DNA from: Aureobasidium sp. EXF-3400
Taxonomy: Eukaryota > Ascomycota > Dothideomycetes > Dothideales > Saccotheciaceae
Reading direction: 5' to 3'
DNA: 64,000 nucleotides
Assembly: GCA_024195585.1 (NCBI GenBank)
Contig: SWBL01000227.1
Location: 20,549 to 84,548 of the forward strand
The notes under the pieces were generated by a model. That model was not told the DNA's origin. It ran no database searches and saw only the letters and a list, made by a program, of their open reading frames with translations. Position numbers and translations under genes: made by a program. Positions 23,296 to 34,387 of this stretch are shown one piece after another (the first letter of the stretch is position 1; every line of letters begins with the position of its first letter).

Positions 23296-25006
23296 ATGGG
23301 TGCTGGAGGCAAGCCTGTCAACATCTTCACGTTCAAGAAGAACGCGAGCGAACCCCCAGAGGTTCTCAACTGGAAGCTATGGTTCGCTGTTCTCTCCTTT
23401 GGTATCATGGGTGCTGCCCGTGGTATCGATGAGGGTCTTATTTCCGGAACCTTTGCTACCAAGCACTTCCAACATGCTCTTGGTCTTAACAAGCTCGACA
23501 CAGTAGACCTTGCCCAGGTCAAGGCGAACGTGTCGGCCATGGTACGCCACACCCTGGCCTCAATGTTTATCATCAGTGACTGACCATGATTAGGTTCAAA
23601 TCGGCTCCGTTGGAGGCGCCGCCTTGGCCTTCATCCTCGCTGACCGCATCGGTCGTCTCTGGGCTACTCGCCAGCTTTGTCTTGTATGGATGCTCGGCAT
23701 CGTCGTCTTCATGACTAGCACTGTTGGTGGTGGCCGTCTTGGTCAGGTCTACGCTGGACGCTTCATCGCCGGTCTTGGTATCGGCCAGACCACCGTCATC
23801 GCTCCTGTCTACATCTCGGAAATTGCGCCCAAATCGGTTCGTGGTCTCTGTACCTGCGTTTTCTCTGGTTCGGTCTACATCGGCATCATGCTTGCATACT
23901 TCGCCTCATGGGGCAGCTCTCTTCACATTTCAAAGACCTCGCCTAACTCGTGGGAGGTCCCTACTTCCATTCACTTGATGTTTGCTGGTATCATCTTCAT
24001 CTTGTCATTCTTCAACTACGAGTCACCCCGTTACCTGATCAAGGCTGGCAAGCGCGACAACGCAGTAGCCAACCTTGCTCGTGTTCGTGGCCTGCCTGCT
24101 GATCACGAGGTTGTGCAAGCCGAAATCGCCGATATTGAGAACCAACTGCACGAGGAGCAAGAAGCTACTATGGGACAAGGTGCTTTCGGTCTCCTTCGCG
24201 AGATGTTCCTCATGCCAAACAACGCATACAGACTGTACATCGGCCTCGGCAGCCAGGTTCTCTCACAGTGGAGTGGAGCTCAATCTATGACCGTGTATGC
24301 TCCCGACTTCTTCGCTCTCCTCGGTACTAAGGGTCAAAACGAGAAGTTGTTCGCTACTGCCATTTTCGGTGTCGTCAAGTTTGTTGCCGCTATTGCCTGC
24401 GCTCTCTTCCTGGTCGACTGGATTGGTCGCAAGCGATCTTTGAGCATCGGTATTGCCCTCCAGGCTGTCTCAATGGCTTACCTCGCTGCCTTCCTCACTG
24501 CTGTTCCCGGCATCGAGGAGAAGGGTTTCGAGTTCACCAAGAGCCAGAAGGCTGCTTCTACTGTTGCGCTCGTTTTTATCTACCTCTCAGGCTTCGGGTG
24601 GGCTATGGGTTGGAACTCTATGCAATACCTTCTCAACGCTGAGATCTACCCCCTCCGCATCAGAGCCATGTCCTCTTCGCTGGTCATGTGCTTCCACTTC
24701 GTCAACCAATACGGTAACTCCCGCGCCGTTCCTCTCATGCTTCTCGACCACAAGGAGGGCGGTCTCGGCCCTGCCGGTACCTTCTGGCTCTTCACCGCCA
24801 TCACCCTCATCGGTGGCGCCTGGGCTTGGTTCACCATCCCCGAGACCGCTGGCAGATCCCTCGAGGGTATCGACAAGCTGTTCGAGCTTCCCTGGTACAA
24901 GATTGGTCTTCACGGTGCCAAGGAGGCCGAGATCAGCGACCAGTTCGAGGCCGACAAGATCGACGAGAAGAAGGCCAATGTCCAGATCATCGAGCGTGCT
25001 GTTTAA
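23296..25006 (+). CDS. MFS sugar/quinate permease
   Basis: Plasma-membrane proton symporter of the fungal sugar porter family, closest in style to quinate permeases (qutD/QA-Y type). Exons 23296-23541 and 23594-25006 give 552 aa, usual for the family. Seen motifs are RGIDEGLISG in the first membrane segment, DRIGRLWATR after TM2, GRFIAGLGIGQ in TM4, the central-loop motif ESPRYLIKAGK, and PETAGRSLEGIDKLFE after TM12. There are about twelve hydrophobic segments. The substrate cannot be fixed from sequence: quinate, a hexose or a polyol are all possible. A polyol dehydrogenase gene follows on the same strand after 430 bp, which hints at co-use. A broken copy of part of this gene lies at 11969-12240. 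Confidence 0.9.
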
Positions 25007-25436
25007 AGCATCACTGTATTTGGGATCGATCCCGTCAGATCTGGGTTTTATGGAACTTTGGACATGCTGTTTTAGAAAGCCTCTGTCATACTACGAATTT
25101 GTATATACCTCGTGTTACGACACACTCATGAACATTTTATTCTCTCTTCAAAACTTCATTCTTGTGCCTTTCGCTCTGTGTTATGAATCGGCGTCTTGTG
25201 GACCGAGTATGGGTCTTGTGAGCACGCAGTCGCAGCAAGCTCGTAATGCATCGGACCACTGTTGTCCGAGGTGGCCTGCACACCTTCAACCTTAATTCAG
25301 AAGCATAAGCATGTACTCGATTACTCTGATCCAGACCCCGCACTCGAGCAGCTATCATCCTCTGGATGTTTATACTTTACAGCTTCACTCCCAAGTTCGA
25401 CTTCGATATCCATTGGAGTGGTGGTAGGAGTCTAGG

Positions 25437-26614
25437 ATGACTGCTCAAACATCAAATCTCTCATGTCTTCTTTATGGCCCCCACGATGCCAGGTTCGAAG
25501 ATAGACAAGTGCCTGTTATCAACGACCCATACGATGTGATCATAAGGATAGCTTATGTTGGTGTCTGTGGCAGCGATGTAAGTTGACTATTTGTTCGCGT
25601 AGAATGCAGAAGATATGGCTTCAGAAACACAACACTCACACGAGATGCCTATACTAATACCATCACCAGGTCCATTTCTGGCACCACGGCGGAGTCGGCC
25701 TCAAAGTTTCCACTGACAATCCTCTGACAATGGGCCACGAAGCCTCAGGAACAGTCCACAGCATTGGGTCTGCAGTAACAAGCCTCTCACCCAACGATAA
25801 CGTCTGCATAGAACCTGGCATCCCCTGCTCTCGCTGCAAATCCTGCAAATCTGGTCGCTACAACCTCTGTCCTGATATGGCTTTTGCGGCTTCCCCTGGC
25901 CCTGGTCCTGCTACCCATGGCTGCCTGTGTGCTTACTACAAACTTACAGAGAGGTTTGTCTATAAGTTGCCAGCAAATGTGAGCCTGGGAGAGGGTGTGC
26001 TCGTGGAACCACTGGCTGTTGCTGTGCATTCGATTAGATTAGCGGAAGTCAAGCCTGGACACAAAGTCGTGGTTTTTGGAGCAGGCCCGGTCGGGACTCT
26101 GTGTGCTGCTGTAGCTCGCCAGTTTGGTGCTGTGGAGGTTGTGTCGGTGGACATGAATGCGGCAAGATTGGAGTTTGTCAAGGAGTTTGCTGCTACTGGT
26201 GGCTTTACTCCAGATCCAACAGCAGATGGTGCAACTAATGCTGCAGCCATCGTCGAGCGGTATCAGCTTGATCGAGGAGCTGATATAGTCATCGAAGCAT
26301 CAGGTGCCGAGCCTTGTGTTCAGATGGGCATCCACGTTTTGGCACCTGGAGGCACATACGTACAGACTGGTTGTGGCAAGCCGAATGTAATGGTACCAAT
26401 GACAAAGCTTGGTGAGAAAGAGGCAGTCGCCAAGGGGTGCTTTCGGTATGGAGCTGGTGACTTTGAATTGGCCATCGGGTTCTTGAGGGACGGCAAGATT
26501 GATGTCCAGAGGTTGATATCAAGAACGGTTGCTTTTGAGGAGGCACCTGATGCTTGGGAGAGCGTGGGAAGGGGCGAAGGGATCAAGACATTGATTCGTG
26601 GTGTGCAAGACTAA
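25437..26614 (+). CDS. Zinc-dependent polyol (xylitol/sorbitol) dehydrogenase
   Basis: Medium-chain dehydrogenase that oxidises a sugar alcohol to a ketose with NAD+. Exons 25437-25577 and 25670-26614 give 361 aa, the usual length. Catalytic zinc ligands are visible as the Cys of VGVCGSDVHFW and the His-Glu of MGHEASGTV. The structural zinc site has the four Cys in CSRCKSCKSGRYNLC. The Rossmann GAGPVGTLCA is followed by an Asp at the end of the second strand (VSVDMN), which usually means NAD rather than NADP. Xylitol or sorbitol dehydrogenase are equally possible, and L-arabinitol dehydrogenase is less likely. Placement next to a sugar/quinate-type permease suggests a small uptake-and-oxidation pair. 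Confidence 0.88.
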
Positions 26615-27107
26615 ACGTTGACTGCTGCTTGGATCGACCGTAGTGGCTTTGAAGAGGCTGAGAATGATATCGGATAGCGACTTCATGCATATCCACAATC
26701 GAGGTGGTATACGCTTTACTCCCGTCAACGAATTCTTATAGTCATACAAGTGATGTCTACTGATGCTGATGAGAGGTCATTGGCTGTTGGGAACAATTAC
26801 TTTGCGCCGAATCGTTCCGAGCCGTGATGAAGCGCAACCAGAGTTTCACAAAAAAAAATTCTCTCTTTTGTTCATTCTTGTTCTTGCATACCACTACGAC
26901 ACACTTGACATGCGCTCTGCTGGCTGTACAGACGATGGACTGATTGTGTTGCTCCCGAAGAGAACACGGCACGTTTGGCCAACCTGCACTTCCTCAGGCA
27001 CGACCAAAGGAAGGATCAGGCGCCAGACATGCAAATCGTTGTTCGGAATCATGATCCTCAAACAGAAGATTACTATTCTGTCTAAGAACACAATTCAGTA
27101 TATTAAA

Positions 27108-27190
27108 GCCTTAATGGTCTAGTGGTATGATTCCTGCTTTGGGTTTACTCTAAATTGCAGGAGGTCCCCGATTCGATCTCGGGTTGAGGC
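27108..27190 (+). tRNA. tRNA-Pro (anticodon TGG) with a short intron
   Basis: Cloverleaf drawn by hand: acceptor GCCTTAA/TTGAGGC, D arm containing GGTCTAGTGGTA, anticodon stem CCTGC/GCAGG with loop TTTGGG..T (anticodon TGG), and T arm CCCGA-TTCGATC-TCGGG. A 12-nt AT-rich intron sits one base after the anticodon, the canonical position. A T-rich stretch follows at 27191, a pol III terminator. Confidence 0.9.
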
Positions 27191-27459
27191 CTTTTCTTTT
27201 GCATTTTCTTTAGAACATCCCTAACTTTTTGTGTCTACAAATTGCGTGCTTGGTTTTTGGTAGCTCGATGTCTTCGCAAGAGGCAGTATGAGAACATGTG
27301 TGTTTAGTTTTGGGGCGATGACTCGAGATGGCTGCCTGAGGCAAGCACGGCAGGTGCCGCTCAGCCAGCGGATCCGTGCGCGCATGTAGCAACAACGTCA
27401 GAAGGTCGAGGGCAAAGGGCGACGACGAGCTGGAATAGACTCCAACCACAAAACACACC

Positions 27460-28515
27460 ATGTTGTTGAGGTATCTGAGTGCGGCCGCTCTGGCCCTACA
27501 ATCTGCAAATGCTTTCAAGGACGCTTCGCCTTTCGTTCTCTACTCGACCAACCAGTACGATTGACCGCCAGCCACCAACTTATCGTGAACGCACGCTGAT
27601 GGACATAGGCTGGATGCAAAGAACGCCAACGTGAACGTTATCAGCGCGCAGAGCCTGAAGGAGAGCGTCGATCACCAGATCAAGGGCTGTCCGTCTGGAA
27701 CCTACCTCGTCGTATCGCAGCCTGGCATTTCTGTCGACGACCTGACCGTCTCCAAATCTACGCCCCATCTGCGTCGCCGCCTCGCCGGCAAGGACGACAA
27801 TGTGAAGTCTGTCTTTGCCGCAAAGAACGTCGTGGGAAACCTCGACGCCGTGACTCTGATAGGCTCAATCAGGCGCGAGTGTCATATCATGACCAGCTTG
27901 CTTCTGGACGGTGAGAGTATGTACTTCTTTCCTTCAGCCGCGCGAAAGAGATACTGACCGTGAGACAGAGGGAGAGATTCCTATCAAGGCATACGACGCC
28001 ATTAACATTCGCTTCCCTACCCTCCCCACCGACCACGACGACCGTGAGTCTGCCCTGCTTCAAGCCGACTCTTACTTGAACTCGCTGCTCGCAACCCTCG
28101 ATTCTTTTACCGTCCTCTATACTACTCTGCCCGGCTGGATGCAAAAGGTCGAGCTCCAGCACCCCAAACAGTACGAAATGGACGAGCCCTACCCGTCAAA
28201 CATGCACATCGACCTGAAGCGCGACCTCAACTCCCACGTCTCGCGTGCCAGCAACGTCTCCAACCCCCAGGTCAACTTGCCCTTGTTTGAGAAGTACCAG
28301 TTCCTCTCACCTGGTACGTTATGTCTTCTCTATTTCCATTCTTTACTTTCTCGATCTGACATGATTTTACAGGAATCTTCATGGGCGGTGTTGTCAGCAT
28401 CCTCCTCTTCTCTATTCTCTACGTCGGTATCAGCGCCATCGCCGGTCTCGAGGTCTCCTACATGGCCTTCAGCAAGGAGATGGGCCCCGCCGCTCAGAAG
28501 AAGCAGGTGCAGTAG
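27460..28515 (+). CDS. BIG1: BIG1-like ER membrane protein (V-ATPase accessory Ac45/Voa1-related)
   Basis: Type I ER membrane protein needed for beta-1,6-glucan and cell-wall assembly in yeast; the C-terminal segment is shared with the V-ATPase assembly factor Voa1/Ac45. Exons 27460-27554, 27609-27916, 27969-28313 and 28373-28515 give 296 aa. A signal peptide is evident (MLLRYLSAAALALQSANA), then FKDASPFVLYS. The lumenal body has few motifs. A single membrane span near the C-terminus (GGVVSILLFSILYVGISAIAG) precedes LEVSYMAFSKEMGPAAQKKQVQ, which is characteristic of the family. All three inner junctions restore frame only as given. Confidence 0.85.
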
Positions 28516-29765
28516 AAGAAGATATGTTGATCGAAGTAGAGAGATACCACCATTGTACTTTTGCCTAGTCCTTTCATAACATTCGTGTAGATGCGATACT
28601 CTCAATTTCACTTTCTAGAAGCAATAAGTTTTCATGCCACACAGCGTTCTTCAGCCAACTTTCATTCAAAATATCGTACCTTTCTTGTCACTGACTCTTG
28701 TTTATGGCTGATATGATATCTGCATATTACATATTTTCCTTCTGTTTGACTACCACTTGCTCGCATTCTATACTAGATCATATTGTTCCCGACGCTGCTG
28801 CGTTACTCTTTCGTGATTGTTTATCTCGATGGTCCTTCCTCTACTTACGCGATTCGTTTAAGGTCGCGCGATACGAGACAGGGTCTTACCGACAACCACA
28901 TTTTCTAAAAACTCGTATGGTGTATCGTCGCATCTATCGTGCCGGGATACCTATACAACATGGTCTCTATCAATCGTGAGCTGTACTGATAAGCCGAGAC
29001 CTCGTATGACATCCTGCTGGACAGAAGACTGGCTGTTCTAGAACGGAATATATGCTCCGTGGACGTCAACTATAATCGACTTCTTCAACGCAAGCCATAG
29101 TGTCGCGAAACATGAACAATATTGGGTGTCACAGCACAAGGCAAGATAGAAAGTGAGTTGAAAGGTTGGTAGTTTAATGTTGTCATTTCGAGACTTGCTA
29201 TCAAGTTTTTATCATCAAGGTGGTTGTCTGTATTGCAAATCGGTCAGCGCTCTGTGGCAGACATACTGATGATATGCTTGGTAAGATAGAGAGGAGGGTG
29301 CAGTTTCAGATCAAAAATAATTCTCAACAATAGTCTTCAGACAGGGATAACTGTTTGATAATATGTCTCATCATTGCAAGGGGAATGGGGAGGGGATTGG
29401 TGAAGGGGGGTTGACAAAAAGAAGAGAACGTACGTTGTATGGCAGGGAAGAGCGCAGTGTACACGAGACACAGGACACACATTCACAAGGTTAGAGTCAA
29501 AGGGACGAGGTTTGACGAAAGAAGCCGGTGGATTTGCTTTTGCGGCCTATGGAAGAAAGCGCCCTTGTGCTAGATGGAAGCAGCAAACCCGTCCCCGAGG
29601 AGGGTCCTTGACCCTCAACCGAAGTTCGACACGTGAAAAACTCCCATAGAAAAAGCAGAACCAGCGTTAAAAACCGACGGGATATCTTTTCTTTTTTCTT
29701 GTTGTCGTCGTCAAAAAATTGACCTCAATCCATCCGGACAAATGCGTGAGTCGTCATGATCGAAT
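28516..29765. other. Convergent intergenic region
   Basis: Holds the 3' regions of BIG1 (plus) and RPS25 (minus). AT-rich, with only short frames. No tRNA, repeat or further gene seen. Confidence 0.5.
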
Positions 29766-30379
29766 TTAGTCGGTGCCACCAACAGCGCGGGCTGGTAGAG
29801 AAAGTTAGTATAGGCGAAGAGTGAGGTGTCAAGGGTGGTCAAAACGCACTGTAGACGATGCACTTGGAGTGGCTGACGACCTTCTTGATCTGGCCCTGCT
29901 CCTCAAGATCGGCGAGCGAACGACGGGCAAGAGAGCCGTTGATCTTCAGTCTGTCGACAAGGGTGGCGACGGTGACGAGGCGGTAGGACTGAACCTCCTT
30001 CTGGAGACGGTCCGAAGTAGCCTTGTCGAGGATGACGGCGTGCTGGGCCTTGTCCTTGACTGTGTGCGCATCATGTCAGCGAAACTGTTCCTTTATGCGG
30101 CTCCATGGCGCGGTGTTCGGGATGTGCGGATTCGAGGTTTGGGAGTTGGAAAGTGCGGCGCTCTGATATGCGATGGATTATGATGATGGGAGATTCGTAG
30201 TTTCGATGATTCTCTGAGATGTGTGTGGTGTGCGCATGGATTGGATAGAGGAGGCGTGCGTACCCTTGCCCTTGGACCACTTCTTCTTTTGCTTCTTGGC
30301 TCCGGTTGCTGCGGGTGCCTTTACATGGTCTGTCAGTGTCTGTCGTAGTAACGCATGTCGTTTAGAGGAGCCGTACCAT
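29766..30379 (-). CDS. RPS25: 40S ribosomal protein eS25
   Basis: Small cytosolic ribosomal protein, 97 aa. Exons in transcript order are 30379-30377, 30318-30264, 30059-29850 and 29791-29766. The first exon is only the ATG, followed directly by an intron, a layout common in fungal ribosomal protein genes. Exon 2 encodes APAATGAKKQKKKWSKGK. Exon 3 encodes the core (KAQHAVILDKATSDRLQKEV, NGSLARRSLADLEEQGQIKK, VVSHSKCIVY), and the last exon gives TRAVGGTD before the stop. Because the exons are short, the gene is not obvious as a single frame; the strong RPS25 match in exon 3 led to it. The third-exon upstream intron (204 nt) is long but shows no clear snoRNA boxes. Confidence 0.93.
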
Positions 30380-31432
30380 TTTGTCGGATGTGGGTGGTAA
30401 GAGGGTTGGATCACTGGAAGTCGCTTCTGAATATCAGTCCTTGTGCGCGCAGCTTTTCGAATGTGGGCCGTCACGTGTGTGCGCTTGGTCTGTGCTCTTT
30501 CCCTCCCAATCGTTTAGCAACCAACTCGACTTGTCCCGGAGGCAGGAGCACCTCAATTTCTTGAATTGATTGACTGTCTACACAAGTCGCTCTTTCTTTT
30601 CTCGTTAGAATAGTCCTGCCGAATATTTGTACCACTGTAGTAGAACCAGTAAGTAACTAAGTCAGCACTCGGTGTGTTCTCAGTCGCAATCTGCCAATCA
30701 ATCTATATCTCTGGCTTGGCATCCTAGCTCTGCTCCCATCGCTTGTCCTACAACAACCACCTTTGTCGAGTCTGGGATTAGTTTGTACCCTTCTCGGAAC
30801 ATCTGTGTGGAACTTTGTATCTTCGCATATACACGACTTACCTGCACCTTTGCATCATTTACCACGTTTGTGGCTGGTGCTCATAGCCTCTGGCGCCTAA
30901 TGCCTCAGCCTTAGCACTGCCCTTGACCTGCCTCTGCCTCTGTCTCTTACAAGCATTCACACCACTCCTTCCTGCGACTATCTCCGGCCACACTCGTTTC
31001 TTGCCAGAAAAAACACTCGCTATTTCCTATCCTAATTCTTTCCCTACCCATCTTCACGAAACAATTGCTTGTCGCTCGTCCCTCGCATACTTCTTCGTGC
31101 CGCAACGCAACGAGTCACCAGAACCCGAACAACCCTCTGAACGCGTGTCGCATTTGTTCCCACCTCGACAGCTTCGAAAAAAGTACTCGCCTGTCCACGC
31201 CGAATTGTGAATAGTGCGCATCCGCGCTCTGCCAAGATGCGCTATACAACTTTGAGTGCGAACAAGTCCAAGAGTGTTCGAGTAGGTCAAAGAGACGGTT
31301 GGGTCATGATCGTCAGGGACTGACTATGCTCAGTGGTACTGGCGGATAACAGCTATATGTGCTTCATGTTTAATACTGGGAGGGTGAGTCATCAGCTGTT
31401 CTGTAATTTGCAGACGTCGGCTGACCACATAG

Positions 31433-32246
31433 CTTTCTCGTAATCCCTTCGATATTTGATGCACAACCACAATTGCGAATATCCAAGACGATCTTGGGTG
31501 GTTTCGGCATCGGCCTTCTGGCTCTTGGATTCTCTCTTGCAGCACTTACATGCTTCTGTAGTCGCAGCTGGGCCTTTAGTAGCGAGCATGTCTTTGTTCC
31601 CTGCATCTTCGCTTGCCTTATCGGCTTCCTAAATGTGCCGTACTGTTTCGTCATCAGCACTCGGTTTCAATGGAATGTAATAGCCATGGCTACTACGATC
31701 GGAGCAGCCACGATGGCATTTATCTTCACGGTTCTCTACTTCTTCGCTCGCCGTAGGCTCATACAATCACGACCTAAGCGAAACACAAGCTCTGACAACA
31801 TCAATTTGCTACGCCGACCTAGCAACGCCAGTGCCTCAGGATCATATCACACGCAGAGTTATTTTGCCAACCACTTTGCAAACATGCACCCAGCTGCACG
31901 CACGCCGCCGGCTATGATGGCCGTAACCCCTGCGGACGAACTACCTGCAAACGATCACGGGATAAACGATCACGAAATGCAGAGACAAAGGATGTCAGAT
32001 CTACTGCACAAACCTGAGCCTCGAATCTCTCCCGCCACAAGTCCTTTCAATCGCATCGACTTTGATATAGATGAGACAGAGACGCCAATCAATGGCTACT
32101 ATGCCCCCACCGCTGCGAACGGCCTGATGCCACGTTCACTGGAGGACCCATCATGGCACTCGCGCAATGCAAGCTGGGTTACTAACGATTCACGACGGAA
32201 TTCTTCTCGCGAGGATCGACGTCGCGAGATTGAGATGGGTAGATGA
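31433..32246 (+). CDS. Unassigned three-TM membrane protein (5' exon unresolved)
   Basis: I do not recognise the family. An open frame without an early ATG runs to 32246. It contains three hydrophobic segments (GGFGIGLLALGFSLAALTCFC, then VFVPCIFACLIGFLNVPYCFV, then MATTIGAATMAFIFTVLYF), followed by ARRR and a cytosolic-looking tail of about 170 residues rich in Ser, Asn and Pro. The first coding exon must lie upstream. Candidate starts are ATG 31237 (donor GTAGGT at 31282) and ATG 31357 (donor GTGAGT at 31384), with acceptors at 31432 or 31487, but no combination is compelling. The coordinate 31433 is the acceptor side of one possibility, not a proven start. The strong hydrophobic pattern and clean frame support a real gene. 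Confidence 0.5.
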
Positions 32247-32746
32247 ACACGAGTCCACTCGCTCACAACAGACCTATTGTTCATGAATCCGCCCGGTCAG
32301 AGTCATCGCGCGGTCTTACCTACCCCTGTGGTATCTAATCTTTCTGTTCAAATATTACGACATCATAGCCAGGAGCAAGGCATCTTCCGAATAGGTTATA
32401 GCAATGGAACTCTTACGTGTGGTTTACTCATCGGAATAGGAGAAATATTATCTTTGTAATGTAACAATAGCGATAAGTTCAACACTTCTTTCAACGTATG
32501 AGATCGAAATACTTTCTTTGATTGTACTCAAAGCTCTTGCAAGTCCACAAGGATGCCATTGTTCCACTTTGCATTGTGCTCATCAGACAAAGAGCCTGGA
32601 TACATTGTTTCGGGTATGCATATGAATACCCTCCGAGGTGTCTCTTTAGAAGGACAGAGCATCGAAACAACCGACGACACACAGTAAGTAGAGACAGGTC
32701 TCACTTCTCGCTAACAACAATCCAGAAAACCAACTCATAATCCCCA

Positions 32747-33691
32747 ATGTGCGTAGGTATACAGGTAGTCTATAATTGCAACTTGTGTCGCACTCATACT
32801 CCTGTTGGCGAAATTCAATGGCAGGGTTGCCATCTCAAGATTTCGGAAATGGACTCGTTGCCAGTCTGTTCCGCCCCGACCATCACTCAGGATGTCAAGG
32901 ACATTGATTGTCAAATGTGCCTAACAGAAGCAGACGACGGCCATGATCCCGATGATGTGTACCCCGAACCTCCCGAACACCCCGGTTTCCCTCTTCCTAA
33001 GACTGAGATCACTCTGTCTCGATACCAACTCTCAGAACCGACTGAGAACGAGACGCCTCCACACATAGAAAATCTTGCAGGGTCCGCTGACGAGTTGCCT
33101 AGTTACGAAGATGCCATCAAGGATAGCCCTGTCAATTATGCTTTGTCCGAATTGCGAAATGACGCCAACTACAGGAGAATCCTCATGTATGATGTTCATG
33201 AAGACGCAGTATACCATTACGAAAAACTCGCGTCTGTTGCTGAAAAACGCAGACAACTGATCCTCGACCTCCAAACCAGAATCCCAAGCGACATTGCATC
33301 AACAACTAACCTGCTGCACGTTGCCCTCAAAACAATCGAATCCATCATGTCCGAGCAACAACAAACAGTCTATCGTATACGCTGGTTGCAAGAGAATCTC
33401 CAATTCGTCAAAAAAGACATCAACTTCTTGGGTTCGCACTATCATAGCCCCTCAGAGATGGCTCTGCTCAAGGATCAACACCGAGCCATCGTGAGAGAAC
33501 TGGAAGAGAAGCACATACAGAATTCCATGGGTCCGACCGCTGAAGATTGGGATTCGAGATTGGGTACGTTGCTGGACAATGTCATGTATGAATGGCGCAA
33601 GAGTATTGAAGCTGACTTTGCAGAGATGTCTTTGTGGGCAGAAGAAACACCTCATGAATCTCGTTCTACCAGTTCGTGTTGCCTCCAGTAG
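32747..33691 (+). CDS. Hypothetical protein with LPSYEDA motif and C-terminal CaaX box
   Basis: Single-exon frame, 314 aa if the ATG at 32747 is used; an in-frame ATG at about 32850 (MDSLPVCSAP) is an alternative start. No catalytic domain recognised. Visible features are a Pro/Glu-rich segment around residues 60-110, the motif ELPSYEDAI near residue 115, which resembles the PY/adaptor-binding motif of arrestin-like proteins, a long helical region from about 130 to 300 with heptad-like spacing, and the C-terminus SSCCLQ. The last four residues, CCLQ, fit a CaaX prenylation signal (Gln at X usually means farnesyl), so membrane attachment is predicted. It may be lineage-specific. Confidence 0.6.
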   Translation: MCVGIQVVYNCNLCRTHTPVGEIQWQGCHLKISEMDSLPVCSAPTITQDVKDIDCQMCLTEADDGHDPDDVYPEPPEHPGFPLPKTEITLSRYQLSEPTENETPPHIENLAGSADELPSYEDAIKDSPVNYALSELRNDANYRRILMYDVHEDAVYHYEKLASVAEKRRQLILDLQTRIPSDIASTTNLLHVALKTIESIMSEQQQTVYRIRWLQENLQFVKKDINFLGSHYHSPSEMALLKDQHRAIVRELEEKHIQNSMGPTAEDWDSRLGTLLDNVMYEWRKSIEADFAEMSLWAEETPHESRSTSSCCLQ

Positions 33692-34173
33692 GTAACCAAC
33701 ATTTGTGTGTGTGCTTGTCTGTGTAGTTTGTCATTTTGCTCTCATTTAACAGAAATCAATTTTTTTTTTTAATCCATACTTCTACTTTCCATAATTGTTT
33801 ACGTGCAGACCGAACCACGATCCAGTAAAGATTGGAAATGAGTGTACCTTACTATAGCCTCGTTCGGGAGACTATATCCTCAGTTTGGGTAGAACGATCT
33901 CCTCAGCATGTGAAGCTCCTTGAACCGAATCCTCATGCCAAATCGACCATGATCACTCACACTGCTTCCAGGTTTCGAGATGTGTCTAGCAATCTTGAGT
34001 ATCTTTGTTCACAATGCTCAACAATGCCTTTCAGTGAACAACATCTCTCCTTGATCTTGGAGCTCTCTTTCTTTCACAATCAACTCATCATTGTTATCTC
34101 TGCTTAGTTCTTTATTCTCGATAACAATGAGATACAGAGGGTCAAAGAACACATTCACAATACTAGAAACACA

Positions 34174-34179
34174 TATAAA
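34174..34179 (+). promoter_or_regulatory. TATA box upstream of the Cys-rich micro-ORF
   Basis: TATAAA 106 bp before the ATG at 34280; the intervening sequence is CA-rich with a few pyrimidine tracts, as in many highly expressed small fungal genes. Confidence 0.35.
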
Positions 34180-34279
34180 CAGGACCATAGATATTGATGC
34201 TTGCAACTTACCAAACAGCCTACACACACACACTCCACACACACTACTCTTACAGCTAAAAACATCCACACAGTAAACC

Positions 34280-34387
34280 ATGGGCAATCACGGTTACCCT
34301 AAGCCTCCACCTCCCAAGTGCCGCTGGTGCAACAGAACTTGCTACTGGTCCTCTCTCGTTGGTTGGTGCTGCTACAACTGCTCTTGA
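34280..34387 (+). CDS. Candidate 35-residue cysteine-rich protein
   Basis: An ORF of 36 codons, too short for usual gene calling. The product starts MGNHGYPKPPPPKC and has six Cys in its last 22 residues (positions 14, 17, 21, 30, 31, 34) arranged CxxCxxxC...CCxxC, with four Trp/Tyr around them. No signal peptide is present. Gly at position 2 could allow myristoylation. The start context AAACCATGG is strong and a TATA box lies about 100 bp upstream. Metal binding or membrane association like CYSTM peptides is conceivable but not shown. A downstream intron extending the protein cannot be excluded. Confidence 0.4.
   Translation: MGNHGYPKPPPPKCRWCNRTCYWSSLVGWCCYNCS

Noticed and set aside
24453..25295. 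280-codon plus-strand frame inside the permease gene
   Set aside because: Alternate frame of the permease coding sequence; Ser/Arg/Pro-rich and without family features.
30060..30263. Possible snoRNA in the long RPS25 intron
   Set aside because: 204 nt long, but on the transcribed strand I found no box C; the TGATGATGG string is on the opposite strand.
30672..31230. Short plus-strand frames between RPS25 and the 3-TM protein
   Set aside because: CT-rich sequence typical of a 5' UTR or promoter; no frame joins convincingly to the downstream exon.
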